Assembly: GCA_037976565.1 (NCBI GenBank)
Contig: CP137673.1
Span: 4,445,363-4,509,362, forward strand
DNA: 64,000 bases
Source of the DNA: Mesocentrotus franciscanus
Taxonomy: Eukaryota > Echinodermata > Echinoidea > Camarodonta > Strongylocentrotidae
Reading direction: 5' to 3'
Shown: positions 1-11,585 of the stretch, piece after piece
Numbering within the stretch: the first letter of the stretch is position 1
Layout of the letters: each line of letters opens with the position of its first letter
Made by a program: the position numbers and the translations under genes
The notes under the pieces: generated by a model
The model's input: only the letters and a program-made list of their open reading frames with translations
What the model was told of the DNA's origin: nothing
Databases searched by the model: none

Positions 1-290
1 TCAAATCTAAATATCAAAATGAAATATGCATTTTCTAGATTTTATTTTTTTATAAGAAATATCTCTGACTCATACTCTTTCCAACTATGATTAAAACAAT
101 AATACACGACAAGGACTCAGATTTCCCATAGGGTTGTACTCAAACGATTGACATTCTTCTCCCATAGATATAACACGCAAAATTAGGCATTTTATTACAT
201 TGTTTGTGATTGTATATGATAATATGTTATAATAGTCGAAGAAGATCATAAAATCAAATTTAAAACGACGGCAAAAAAAAAAAAAAAAAT

Positions 291-355
291 GACCCACCAG
301 GAATCGAACTTGGGTCGCCGGAATGGGAGGCAAGTGCTATGACCACTATACCAAA
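291..355 (-). pseudogene. tRNA-like sequence with Pol III boxes (tRNA pseudogene or SINE head)
   Basis: On the minus strand an A-box-like TGGTATAGTGGT (342-353) is followed, at normal tRNA spacing, by a B-box-like AGTTCGATTCC (300-310). CTCCCATT lies in the anticodon region, which resembles tRNA-Gly. A run of 17 T on the minus strand (273-289) follows directly and would act as a Pol III terminator. The seven bases expected as the 5' acceptor strand do not pair with the 3' strand, so this is probably not a working tRNA. It could be a retroposed tRNA or the head of a SINE. Confidence 0.5.
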
Positions 356-449
356 ATAATCCCATAGACATTACACGTGAACGGAAAATGGAATTCTCAA
401 ATCCCACTTTGCAAGTGAAATATGAGCATGATCCCGGCATCTGATCGAA

Positions 450-1633
450 AAATAAAGGGCACACTTGTGATAGCTTATTGTCTCAGCTACAACATACTCG
501 AAGCTCAGCGAAAACAAAACTAAAACGACGGAGATATTGCTCGCGAAAGACGGGAATGTAGAATCCAGTTTTGAGAAAAAGTCATGTCCCATAGAGAATA
601 CACGCAAAATGTGAAAAATTGACATGCCTCCTTTAATCGCAAAAATACGCCATGATGCCTTTGTCAAAATGAAAATCGTGACAACTGCATTTGTAGAAAA
701 TTGTCTCAGCTAGAACATATCAAAATTTGGAAGAAAATCGATCAATATTTACAGAGATACAATCAATTTTCCAAAAATATGCTGACGTCATAATATGCAA
801 ATTGAAATTTTGAGTTCGGAGGCCATTATGATGACGTCATGAGTTAATTGAGGGTCAAATGAGACATGAAATCATATCTCCGACTCATAATCTATCCAAA
901 TATGAAAAAAATTGGGAGTTCCCATCCATTCTGAAGAGTTACAATGAATTTTGTATAGGCATGTTTTTGCCCATATATGCTATGTATTACAAGAGCTCGC
1001 GCGCACGGACATTTATCTTGAATGGACGCTCATCTTGTTATTAATGGTCATAAAGAGATAAACATGGTATCAAATTGTTCGAAAAAATATGGGAAATACC
1101 ATGAAAGAAAAAAATGGCGATTTTATGTTGTATAATCGTGTTACGCGCGAAAACGCGCGCGCATGTGCGTGTGCGCGATTTTTTATAAAATGCTTAAAAT
1201 GGCCTGAAACGTATCCAAAATGAATTTGAGACGATTTGGAGCATTTTGAAATTTTGCGCGCGCGCTGACGCACGGACGTACGCATGCGCGCGCGTTTTTT
1301 GACCTGAAATTGACCGGACGGATATTGACCTTGATCATGATAAATATGAATGAAAAAGACTTTTCGTTATGAAGATATGATCATGAGTAGATTTTCAGAA
1401 AATTTTACAAAATGGCGCCTAGATGACGTCATCAGTCAAGGTCAAGGTTGAAAACCTTATTGTGCTTTGTTTATATGCCAATACATATGTGTGCCAAATT
1501 TCAAGGTATTTGATTTAACCATTTTCAAGTTATCTTGCTAACAAAAAGTGGGTCGAAATAAGAAAATAAACTAGATTTGTAATACTTGTTTAGAACAAGT
1601 ATAGGTGGGCTGGTCCAACTAAAATTTAAGACA
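450..1633. repeat. Large tandem repeat, unit 1 (about 1184 bp)
   Basis: Nearly every base from here to 2820 recurs with an offset of 1184 bp; for example the GGGCAC near 457 recurs at 1641 and the open frame at 859 recurs at 2043. The unit contains three CRE palindromes (TGACGTCA at 783, 832 and 1424), an octamer ATGCAAAT at 795-802 and stretches of alternating CG/CA. No protein-coding signature was seen. It is a non-coding dispersed element present in tandem. Confidence 0.9.
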
Positions 1634-2820
1634 AAATCAAGGGCACATTTGAGATAGCTTATTGTCTCAGCTACAACATACTCGAAGTTCAGCGTAAACG
1701 AAGCTAAAACGACGGAGATATTGCTCGCGAAAGACGGGAATGTAGAATCCAGTTTTGAAAAAAGTCATGTCCCATAGAGAATACACGCAAAATGTGAAAA
1801 ATTGACATGCCTCCTTTAATCGCAAAAATACGCCATGATGCCTTTGTCAAAATGAAAAATTGTGGCAACTGCATTTGTAGAAAATTGTCTCAGCTAGAAC
1901 ATATCAAAATTTGGAAGAAAATCGATCAATATTTACAGAGATACAATCAATTTTCCAAAAATATGCTGACGTCATAATATGCAAATTGAAATTTTGAGTT
2001 TGGAGGCCATTATGATGACGTCATGAGTTAATTGAGGGTCAAATGAGACATGAAATCATATCTCCGACTCATAATCTATCCAAATATGAAAAAAATTGGG
2101 AGTTCCCATCCATTCTGAAGAGTTACAATGAATTTTGTATAGGCATGTTTTTGCCCATATATGCTATGTATTACAAGAGCTCGCGCGCACGGACATTTAT
2201 ATTGAATGGACGCTCATCTTGTTATTAATGGTCAATAAGAGATAAATATGGTATCAAATTGTTTGAAAAAATATGGGAAATATCATGAAAAAAAAAATGG
2301 CGATTTTATGTTGTATAATCGTGTTACGCGCGAAACGCGCGCGCATGTGCGTGTGCGCGATTTTTATAAAATGCTTAAAATGGCCTGAAACGTATCAAAA
2401 TGAATTTGAGACGATTTGGAGCATTTTGAAATTTTGCGCGCGCTGACGCACGGACGTACGCATGCGCGCGCGTTTTTTACCTGAAATTGACCGGACGGAT
2501 ATTGACCTTGATCATGATAAATATGAATGAAAACGACTTTTCGTTATGAAGATATGATCATGAGTAGATTTTCAGAAAATTTTACAAAATGGCGCCTAGA
2601 TGACGTCATCAGTCAAGGTCAAGGTTGAAAACCTTATTGTGCTTTGTTTATATGCCAATACATATGTGTGCCAAATTTCAAGGTATTTGATTTAACCATT
2701 TTCAAGTTATCTTGCTAACAAAAAAGTGGGTCGAAATAAGAAAAATAAATAAATAATAAATAATAAAGGCAATTTTAACAAAATTATAAGGTGGTCTGTA
2801 TGATATACAGCCCACCTAAA
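1634..2820. repeat. Large tandem repeat, unit 2
   Basis: Second copy of the 1184-bp unit, differing from unit 1 by scattered substitutions and one- or two-base indels. The CRE sites recur at 1967, 2016 and 2601. The unit ends at a palindrome (about 2788-2818) in which AGGTGG and CTGTAT face ATACAG and CCACCT. A second palindrome, ATACTTGTT facing AACAAGTAT, sits at the start of the next unit (about 2829-2849) and also at 1585-1605. Confidence 0.9.
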
Positions 2821-4190
2821 TAGACATGTAATACTTGTTTGGAACAAGTATAGGTGGGCTGTTCCAACTAAAATCTGAGACAAAATAAAGCAAAAATAAG
2901 CGAGATACTGCTATAAAAACAATGACATGTAGATTCAGGATGATGTGAACGAAATTCACCTTTCATAGGCATAAAACGCAATTTAAGAAATTTTTGACAT
3001 GTGGCCTTTAATCGAAATTTTTATTATGATGACGTCATCAAAATGAAAAACGGTGGCCACTGAGCTTGTAGAGAGTTGTCTTAGCTATAACATATCGAAA
3101 TTTGGAAGAAAACCGATCAATATTTACAGAGATACAATCAATTTTCCATAAATATGCTGACTTCATAATATTCAAATTCGTATTTTGAGTTCCCATGCAA
3201 TTATGATGACGTCAGAATAATTTTAATGGCCAAATGAGACATGAAATCATATCTCCGACTCATATACTCTATCAAAATATGAAAAAATTGGGAGTCCAGG
3301 GCCCGTATTCAATTCAATACTTACAAAATTTTAGCTGTTTACTTAGTATTTGTCGTTGATAAAATACTTAGCCAATTTTGGTATTCAATTCAAACTTTTG
3401 GTTAAGTATTTTACCCTAAATTTTAGACGGCTCCCTACCAGACTTTAGCCAATAATTTGGAGGCCTTGATTGGCGCTTGTCAAGCATATGGTTTTATTAC
3501 GCAGTATCATAACCTGCCCACAATTATCTTAGCGCGCATTTATTGCGACGCGATAATTGCGCATTACTTTTGATTGACGGTGTGATGTCACAATGCTAAT
3601 CAGTAATTATTTTACCTAGATTTTGTCTCAGGTAAGTAATAGTCTAAAATGCGATTTGAATACGAGATAAGTAAACTTTTTAGCTCAGCCATTTACCTAG
3701 TAATTTTCTTACTTATTCTAAGTATTTAATTGAATACCGGCCCAGGTGCATCCCAAAGAGCTATAATGGATTTTGTATAGGCATGTTTTTGCCCATATAT
3801 GCTATGTATTACAAGAGCTCGCGCGCACGGACATTTATCTTGAACGGACGTTCATTCCATTATTAATAATCATAAAGATATTACCATGGTATCAAATTGT
3901 TCGAAAAAATGGGTAATATATCATGAAAGAAAAAAGAATGGCGATTATAATGTTGTGTAATGGCGTACGTTACGCACGAACCGCGCGCTCAAAATGGCCT
4001 AAAACTCACTTTTATTTGATTAAAAAGTGATTTTGAGGGGTATTTTTATTTTGACGCGCGCGTACGTGAGCGTCATGGTCCGCCTTCGGATTTTGATGAC
4101 ATGTTATACTGATCCTTGACCTTTAATTCAAGTGTTTCAAATATGGTTCAATTTTAATGACTCGTTTTGGCATAGTCGCAATTTCAACAT
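2821..4190. repeat. Large tandem repeat, unit 3 (diverged, interrupted)
   Basis: Third, more diverged copy of the same family. It starts at the ATACTTGTT palindrome and keeps the motif order of units 1 and 2, but its first CRE and octamer are mutated (GACTTCA, TATTCAAAT). It is interrupted by a 445-bp element at 3299-3743. The 3' end is eroded and lacks the usual CACCT palindrome. Confidence 0.75.
3299..3743. mobile_element. MITE-like element with GGGCC(C/G)GTATTCAATT terminal inverted repeats
   Basis: The left end GGGCCCGTATTCAATT and the reverse complement of the right end (GGGCCGGTATTCAATT) match over about 25 bp with two mismatches. The segment is absent at the matching place in units 1, 2 and 4, so it is an insertion. 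Exact borders are ambiguous because CCAGG can be read on both sides as a 5-bp duplication. No transposase frame is present, so it is a non-autonomous DNA transposon of unassigned superfamily. Confidence 0.75.
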
Positions 4191-5311
4191 TCATTTGAAA
4201 ATTTCGACATGATCTCAACATCTGATCAAAAAACCAAAAGCACAGTTTCTATAGCCCATGGTCTCAGCTATAACATACCAAAATTTGGGAGAACATAGAG
4301 CACAAATAAGCTAGATAGAGCTCAAAGGATAATGTCATGTAGACACATCATGTGAACGAAATTCACCTTCCAAAGACATAACGCGCAAATGAAGAAATTG
4401 TGACATGTGGCCTTTGATTGAATTTTTGACTATGATGACGTCATTAAAATGAAAATTAGTGTGTACCAATCTTGTAGACAATTACCTCAACTACAACATA
4501 TCCAAATTTGGGAGAAAATGATCAATATTTACAGAGATACACTCAATTTTCCAAAAATATGCTGACGTCATAATATGCAAATTCGTATTTTGAGTTTCAA
4601 GGCCATTATGATGACGTCCCGATCCACTTGATGGCCAAATGAGACATGAAATCATATCTCCGACCCATACTCTATCCAAATATGGAAAAAGTTTGAGGGT
4701 TCCGTGCATCCAAAAGAGCTATAATGGATTGTTTATAGGCATGTTTTTGCCCATATATGCTATGTATTACAAGAGCTCGCGCGCACGGACATTTAACTTG
4801 AATGGACGCTCATTCCCTTATTAATGGTCATAAAGAGATAAGCATGGTATCAAATTGTTCGAAAAAAAATGAGGAATATCGTGTCAAAAAAATCTAGGAT
4901 GAATTATTTTGCGTTCGGCCGTGACGAACGAAAACGCGCGCGCATGCGCGTGTGCGCGACTTTTATGAAATGCTAACGCTAATAATGGCGTACGCGCGCG
5001 TTTTTTGACCTGGAATTGACCGGACGGATATTGACCTTGATCATGATAAATATGAATGGGAAATGACTTTCCGTTATGAAGATATGATCATGAGTTGATT
5101 TTCACAAAATGGCGCCTAGATGACGTCATCAGTCATGGTCAAGGTTGAAAACCTTTTTTACTTTGTCCTTATGCCGATAGATATATGTGCCAAATTTCAA
5201 GGCATATGATTGAGCCATTTTTAAGTTATCGTGCTATCAAAAAAGTGGGTGGAAATAAGAAAAATATTCTAACGAAAACATAAGGTGGTCTGTATTATAT
5301 ACAGCCCACCT
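4190..5311. repeat. Large tandem repeat, unit 4 (diverged)
   Basis: Fourth copy of the unit, with the motif order preserved: a TCAACATCTGATC start, CRE plus octamer near 4566-4585, an ATGACGTC variant near 4610, and the TGACGTCATCAGTCA block near 5120. It ends in the CACCT palindrome at about 5281-5311. Confidence 0.75.
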
Positions 5312-5675
5312 GATAAATAATAAATAAAGGCAATTTTAACAAAATTATAAGGTGGTCTGTATGATATACAGCCCACCTAATAAAGGCAATTTTAACAAAA
5401 TTATAAGGTGGTCTGTATGATATACAGCTCACCTAATAATAAAGGCGATTTTAACAAAATTATAAGGTGGTCTGTATGATATACAGCCCACCTAATAAAT
5501 AATAAAGAAAGAAAATTCTGACGAAAACAATAGGTGATCTGTCGATATCGACAGACCACCTAATAAATAAAGGCGATTTTAACAAAATTATAAGGTGGTC
5601 TGTATGATATACAGCCCACCTAATAAATAAATAAAGGCAATTCTAACGAAAATATAAGGTGGTCTGTATTATATA
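5281..5675. repeat. Short array of a roughly 60-bp unit ending in a perfect-arm palindrome
   Basis: About seven units made of AATAAA..GGC(A/G)ATTTTAAC..AATTATA followed by a hairpin in which AGGTGG-TCTGTAT faces ATACAG-CCCACCT. One unit near 5530-5562 carries an altered stem (CTGTCGAT/ATCGACAG), so bases on both sides changed together and pairing was kept. The hairpin also ends the larger repeat units, so this looks like repeated 3' ends of the same element family. Confidence 0.8.
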
Positions 5676-7927
5676 TAAAATATTGTCCAAAATTGTTTTA
5701 AAAAATGAAAAGACGGTAAAATGTCATGAATATGGTATATATATATACTGTATTATTATTATTATTATTAAGTATTTGGCGTCACCTGTGCCTGGGAGGC
5801 GAAAAGCGAACTGAATAACTGTAACCCTCGGGTCTCTCCTCCCGGTATAACTGATTGGGGTGTGCAGGTGGACCACTACACCGGGGTTTCCCTACTCTTA
5901 TACGAATACGAAAACAGGGCCTCCATTTAACGTCCTATCCGAGGGACTATACATTCTACTTAGATATTTATGTATGATATATAATTCTTATCGTGGTATA
6001 AAGAGAAAGAAAAATACTAATAATGATTATAATACTACTAATAATAACTAGACATTGAATTCGTCACGGAGTCGAAGTAGGTGATCTGCGGATTTGATCG
6101 GGACATAACACATGAAGAAACTCAATGGGAGATTTGGTCTTTAAAGGTAAAGACCAGTTTTGGAAACGTCCCTCTCTCAAAAAATTGAAATGGAAGCTCT
6201 CATTACCAATCATGTGAAAAGAATATGTTTTGACTAATACGTGATGATACAAATTTTGCCGGGAAAGTCGGGAAACCGCCTACTAATTGGTATATTTGGT
6301 AAATTATTATATCTATTGGGACCAAATAGATATCGCACACGTGGTCGCGTAGTCCCACATACATCTTTTTGTGTACAGTGCTTGTAACTTTACCAAGACT
6401 GGGCCAAATTTCTTATCATTTTGATGATTCCAGAACCTTGCAGTACACACCAATACTTACATGCTAGATGATCAACCTTTTCTGATCGATTCCACAACGT
6501 TTCTTTCACAATGCAATCGCATGACCAGAACTGGCCTTTATCTTTAAACAAATTCCATCCTCCACTCATATAACACGCCTATGTACAGGCTCATTTAGTA
6601 ATAAAGGATGTAGAAACAGCATAAATGAATCTGCTGACTGTTGTTCTGTAAAACCCTGTTACCATTAAATTAATGATAGGAGTAGGCGAGCAAACAACAC
6701 AATTACACGACGTTCATAAAGTAAAAGCACTGATTATTTTTATACGAATATGTCGGATCGTACAGAGCAGCAAGAAAAGCGATGTTGACGGTCGAGATTT
6801 GTGAGGAGAAATGTGCAGATGAGAATTGAGAGAGAGATAAAGTATCGATGGAGAATAGTAAGAACCAAGAGGCATTCACCGAATCTGACCAGGAGAACAA
6901 AAGGCTAGACTGCAAGTTTATATTTACGACCCAGCCAAGTAACATGTTTTGACTGCGGCTTGTGTGGGTCGGTGATAAGTATAACGAGTAGAAGGAGGAG
7001 TAATCGGTCGATCACCTAATAACACAAATGAGAGATTCGGACATTGAAGAAAAAAAAAACAGCCTCCATTCATATAACACGTACAAGTAGAAACCATATT
7101 GGCATATTTTGCAGTATTCACCTGAAATCGGAATTCTGACCACGATCCCGTCTTCTGATCAAAAAAATCGTAGCACATTTGTAGACTAAAGTTTCAGCTA
7201 CATCAGAATAAATATGGAAGATATCAGAGAAGGGATAGACGAGATATATTTAAAACAACAACGGCAAATATTACCTAATCGAATAAAATTCAATTGTCTT
7301 TCTTTAAGTGGCACTATGTTGACATCAAAGCCTTCTGACAGCAAACGTGATACATGAAATCGCATTTCCATTTTCCACCCTATCAGAACATAAAGGAAAA
7401 ATTGGGGGTAACCAGCCCGGCATTCTGAAGAGTTATAGCGGATTCAAAATAGGTACTTTTCTTCAACCACTTTTCGCATTTTTTGTAATTGCGCGCATGC
7501 GTCAATTTTGAGGTTTAACGAAAGTCTATGACCTGAATTTAGGTCAATAATGGCTAAAAGAGATTTCTATTTTGCTAAGAAAAGTATCTATCAGCAACAC
7601 AATATGAGGGAAAATTGAATTAATACATTCAGTACGGATGGCACACGCAAAAATGCGAGCCATAGCGTCCACGCGCATATGTTTACAATGTTCATAAAAG
7701 GTCTTAAACGTGTAGTAAATTGGTCCAATAAGCATTTCGACAAATTTCAAATTTTGACGCACACGTACGCGTCCGCCATGACGCGCGCACGGACATGGGT
7801 GTGACCAAATGTTAACAAATGCCGTCAAGTTTATGCAAAGCAAATTTCATCCAGAAATGACGGAAATATGGTCAATAATAGAAATTAACAAAATGACGCC
7901 TAAATGACGTCATGCATCATTAATACA

Positions 7928-7974
7928 TTTAAGGCACTGCCGGGCACTGACAGTCTGCCCGGCAGTGCCTTAAA
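7928..7974. repeat. Perfect 19-bp hairpin
   Basis: TTTAAGGCACTGCCGGGCA (7928-7946) is followed by a 9-base loop and its exact reverse complement (7956-7974). The stem is GC-rich in an AT-rich setting. It lies at the end of a diverged copy of the 1184-bp family and has no counterpart in the downstream duplicate. It may be a miniature palindromic element or a small structured RNA; nothing in the sequence decides between them. Confidence 0.85.
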
Positions 7975-7989
7975 ATCTAAAAGTCCCTA

Positions 7990-8430
7990 TTAACACTAAA
8001 TTAATGGGTTTATGAAGCTCTGAATACATCAAGATATCTTGAGGTGGTTTACAGAAAAAATTATCAACCTGGGGGGGGGGGCGTTTCATGAAACAATTAG
8101 TCGGTGGTTTTCACCGACTAATATCATTTTCACCCACAATTTTATTGTCACCGACTATTTTCCAGGCCTCTGATTAGTCAAATTTAGTCAGCGCTGACAG
8201 TTGTCGGCGGACAAATGTTGATGAAACGCCCCCAGGTCATGAGATTCACATCATCCACTCCCTAGGGAGTATTCAAGTCAAGCACCATTTTACTGACGCT
8301 AACACCAGGGTGGGGAGAAGCAGTTAATTCAAAATTCCTTGCTTAAGTAAATAAGTGCCGCGCCGGGGATCGAGCAGACGACCTTTGATTTTGTTTTCTC
8401 TCCGAATGTTTAAACCACTCTATTATACGA
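7990..8430 (-). mobile_element. SINE-like repeat (copy 1), carrying an inserted MITE
   Basis: Read on the minus strand it has a B-box-like GCTCGATCCCCGG (near 8365-8378), then a body containing TCCCTAGGGA and a tail GAGCTTCATAAACCC. The same repeat lies at 59330-59585. A tRNA-like head suggests a Pol III retroposon, but no clear A box was found, so the class is tentative. A MITE at 8071-8233 is inserted in it. Confidence 0.5.
8071..8233. mobile_element. 163-bp MITE with GGGGGCGTTTCAT inverted ends
   Basis: The left end G(11)CGTTTCATGAAACA pairs with the right end TGTTGATGAAACGCCCCC. Internal segments such as AGTCGGTGG/CACCGACTA are also palindromic. The paralogous position at about 59400-59404 reads straight through from ATTATCAACCT to TCATGAGATTCAC without it, so it is an insertion made after the duplication. 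No coding capacity. Confidence 0.8.
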
Positions 8431-8639
8431 CACCCCCTAAAGGCGTATGTGTTGTAGTAACTTCTCTAAATGAAACGTGCATTGTATTGTATATCCTTCC
8501 ATGCTTCCTTAACAACTCTTTTAAAAACATATTACATAGAATATACATCCTGTACAAAATATAGATGATTAAACAGATATTGTGTGCAAAAATTAGACAT
8601 TATTTTGTCTGCCTGACCACCTTTTTAAAATATTTTGTT

Positions 8640-8880
8640 GGACAATAGATGATGGAGATTATGTAACGACTTGCGGGAGGCACTCGTTTTTCCGATGTTT
8701 CTTTTTCCCAAACCCCAAAATATTTCCGAAAGTGCGACCCCCTTAAAAAACGGAGCAGCGATTCGGGCTTCTGTCATTTACCGAATTACGAGCCTAAGGA
8801 ATTATGACCCCTCAGAGTAACGAATTAATTCCGATCCTCTGGATACATGAACCTTTGAAAAGCAACAAATAACCGGATTT
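8640..8880. repeat. Phrase repeat, copy 1 (TTCCGAA-type)
   Basis: Counterpart of 61140-61470. It contains degenerate phrases built on TTTCCGA and, inverted, GAATTACGAG and GGAATTATGA, forming loose inverted arms around a C/A-rich centre. It is shorter than the downstream copy. No coding signal. Confidence 0.5.
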
Positions 8881-8898
8881 CACTATTCCATTCATTAG

Positions 8899-9015
8899 AA
8901 CGCACTTGTTCGAACGTCACGATGGAAACTGAATTCGGACAGGCCAGACTTCCGACGACTGAAGTTGGAATCGTTATTGACTCAAAAGAATTATGCCAAG
9001 AGGAAGATTCTGAAG
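8899..9015 (+). CDS. aGPCR gene 1, HRM exon A (first half of hormone receptor motif)
   Basis: 117 bases, entering and leaving in phase 1 (acceptor TTCATTAG, donor GAAG|GTAGGG). It encodes RTCSNVT..FGQARLPTTEVG..ELCQEE, which matches the first half of a secretin/adhesion HRM: two cysteines and the G-x-A-x-x-P-x-T-x-x-G pattern. HRMs form a small disulfide-bonded domain on the cell surface. An almost identical exon of the same length and phase lies at 61486-61602. The ATG inside the exon is probably not a start, because the frame is open back to the acceptor and the first HRM cysteine precedes it. Preceding exons, expected to include EGF modules and a signal peptide, are outside the window. Confidence 0.75.
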
Positions 9016-11188
9016 GTAGGGTAATTGTTAGTTGCAGATTTTAAAAGTTTCAAGGGGGTCGGGGAGTAAAGCGACTATTTTAATGGACTTTTCGTTTATT
9101 ATTTCTTAAAAAACGTGTGGTAATAGAATACTGAAATCTTTTTTTAGACCTTTTAATCTGACAATAATAGGTAAACTATCCAAAATTCACTGACCACAAA
9201 AGACAATGAAGGTTCTGGAAGACATAACTGTGTACCTTCTTTTCTTTTTTCTTGTGGAGTAGTGGGGTAGCTATGCACTATAATGTCACAGTAATCTCCA
9301 ATAAATATGAGGAAAATCGTTTAAACAGATCAAACATGAAAGTATAAATAGATAATCAGGTAAATTGTACACATTTAGGACTCGCAATCGTTTAAATATA
9401 TACGTGATTTCTCGACTTACTAAATGTTATAGCACAAACTTCCATTTTCGGTGAATACAATATGCTTCTGATAGGCTAACCTTATAGGTGCTTCCCCACA
9501 CCTCTATTACGTAAGTGATATGTGGTTGTATAACAGAATTTCGCAATCTAAATAACACTGAACTTTCTTTCTAGTACACTGATTTACAAAACCAATATGC
9601 CTACTCCCAGGTAGATATGGTGATGGGCAACGAACCAATAATGAAGTATAAGCTGTACAAGTACATTAAATATTTTTCCTGTCAATTTTTATTAAACTGA
9701 GGAATATGTCACACACGTACACCCCTATAACATAAACATGTACCATCAATTCCAACTTCCCAATACCATGCATTTCATTCTCTTTATTGATCTTATGTAT
9801 ATAATCAGTTAAGTCCTGTCAAATAAACATTGTAGCATTGATATTGACTTGAATCTGTAATCGATTTTAAGCTGTTTTGGGTTACAGAGAAATACAACTG
9901 ACCAATAGCAGTTCAGGGTTTCTAAGGGTGTAAATCAATCAGCTTTCAATATGCTTCTGATAGGCTAACCTTATAGGTGCTTCCCCACACCTCTATTACG
10001 TAAGTGATATGTGGTTGTATAACAGAATTTCGCAATCTAAATAACACTGAACTTTCTTTCTAGTACACTGATTTACAAAACCAATATGCCTACTCCCAGG
10101 TAGATATGGTGATGGGCAACGAACCAATAATGAAGTATAAGCTGTACAAGTACATTAAATATTTTTCCTGTCAATTTTTATTAAACTGAGGAATATGTCA
10201 CACACGTACACCCCTATAACATAAACATGTACCATCAATTCCAACTTCCCAATACCATGCATTTCATTCTTTTATTGATCTTATGTATATAATCAGTTAA
10301 GTCCTGTCAAATAAACATTGTAGCATTGATATTGACTTGAATCTGTAATCGATTTTAAGCTGTTTTGGGTTACAGAGAAATACAACTGACCAATAGCAGT
10401 TCAGGGTTTCTAAGGGTGTAAATCAATCAGCTTTCAATATGCTTCTGATAGGCTAACCTTATAGGTGCTTCCCACACCTCTATTACGTAAGTGATATGTG
10501 GTTGTATAACAGAATTTCGCAATCTAAATAACACTGAACTTTCTTTCTAGTACACTGATTTACAAAACCAATATGCCTACTCCCAGGTAGATATGGTGAT
10601 GGGCAACGAACCAATAATGAAGTATAAGCTGTACAAGTACATTAAATATTTTTCCTGTCAATTTTTATTAAACTGAGGAATATGTCACACACGTACACCC
10701 CTATAACATAAACATGTACCATCAATTCCAACTTCCCAATACCATGCATTTCATTCTCTTTATTGATCTTATGTATATAATCAGTTAAGTCCTGTCAAAT
10801 AAACATTGTAGCATTGATATTGACTTGAATCTGTAATCGATTTTAAGCTGTTTTGGGTTACAGAGAAATACAACTGACCAATAGCAGTTCAGGGTTTCTA
10901 AGGGTGTAAATCAATCAGCTTTCCCTCCTTAAATTGGCACCGACCATTCGTAGTTTCCACTGTTTCACAGTTTAAAAAACATAGAATAAACCTGAGTGTG
11001 GATGAAAACTTTTACCAAAGAAAAGAAAATCAGAAAGAAATTGAAAACACAACTTGTACACAAGAATAGTGACTATGAATTTCACTTCGCGTTAACAATT
11101 TGAAAACGTCAATGATCTGTTTCGATTAAATCGCTTTTATGTATGTACGACACAATGTACTTCACGGAAATGGACTCAAAAAGTTCAG
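9016..11188 (+). other. Intron A-B of gene 1
   Basis: No exon seen. It holds the 489-bp triplicated repeat (9459-10922). The rest aligns with 61603-62607 of gene 2, so it was part of the segmental duplication. Confidence 0.6.
9459..10922. repeat. Three tandem copies of a 488-489 bp unit
   Basis: Units begin at TATGCTTCTGATAGGC (9461, 9950, 10438) and end at TCAGCTTTC. The first is 489 bp; units 2 and 3 each lack a single base (CTTTTATTG for CTCTTTATTG in unit 2, CTTCCCACA for CTTCCCCACA in unit 3). They are otherwise virtually identical, so the expansion is recent or homogenised. Gene 2 has one diverged, shortened copy at about 62029-62440. Confidence 0.95.
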
Positions 11189-11290
11189 CGACATTTGCAC
11201 TTTCTCTAAGAAAAGAACCTAAACTGTTTTGGGCTCGAGAATCAAACGATAGTACCGAAACGGAGAAACAATTTATTTCTAAAGTGGATT
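11189..11290 (+). CDS. aGPCR gene 1, cassette-like exon B inside the HRM
   Basis: 102 bases, phase 1 at both ends (acceptor AAGTTCAG, donor GGATT|GTAAGT), so it can be included or skipped without changing frame. It encodes about 34 residues (TFALSLRKEPKLFW..TETEKQFISKVD) with no cysteine. Direct splicing of exon A to exon C gives a canonical HRM (..SEG-LAAP..VCQ..YW..C), so B would insert a loop in the middle of that domain. The paralogous exon (62608-62709) has the same length, phase and open frame. It could be an alternative exon or a decaying one; the residues match no family I recognise. Confidence 0.55.
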
Positions 11291-11585
11291 GTAAGTCAAC
11301 TTTTATGTTAAAAGACAGGAGATTTCATTTATTAATTCTTTTTGCACATGGTGGCATTTAAAATTACCTTTTTTCAGTGTTAATTTCCCGACACAATTCA
11401 TACACAACGCATCATTTTCTTGTCTGATATTGTTTTCTAATTTATTATTTTCCATTCCTCACAAGGAAAAGAAAGAATTTCATGCTGTATCAGCATGATC
11501 AGTAGCAGAGATAGCAACACGTGCTCAAATGATGTTTGTTACTTTCTTTTTCTTTTCTTTTTTGTATAATGTTCTCTTCTTTTAG

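Larger units (their letters stand above)
5676..8895. other. Upstream intron or flank of gene 1 (start of segmental duplication copy 1)
   Basis: No exon was recognised here. From about 5676 the sequence aligns by eye with 59140 onward (shared ATATTGTCCAAA), marking the left limit of the copy-1 duplication. A common-looking repeat (5775-5945, rich in CCTCCCGGTATAACTG-like sequence) and a diverged relative of the 1184-bp family (about 7050-7925) lie inside. An EGF exon like the one at 58928 would be expected to the left but is not in the window. Confidence 0.5.

Noticed and set aside
859..4824. Similar 61-codon frames starting MRHEIISPTH at 859, 2043 and 4639
   Set aside because: They are part of the repeated 1184-bp unit. 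The similarity simply follows DNA repeat identity, and there is no sign of codon-level constraint.
8929..9015. ATG near 8922 as start codon of gene 1
   Set aside because: The frame is open upstream to a splice acceptor, the first HRM cysteine lies before it, and the paralogue follows EGF exons in phase.
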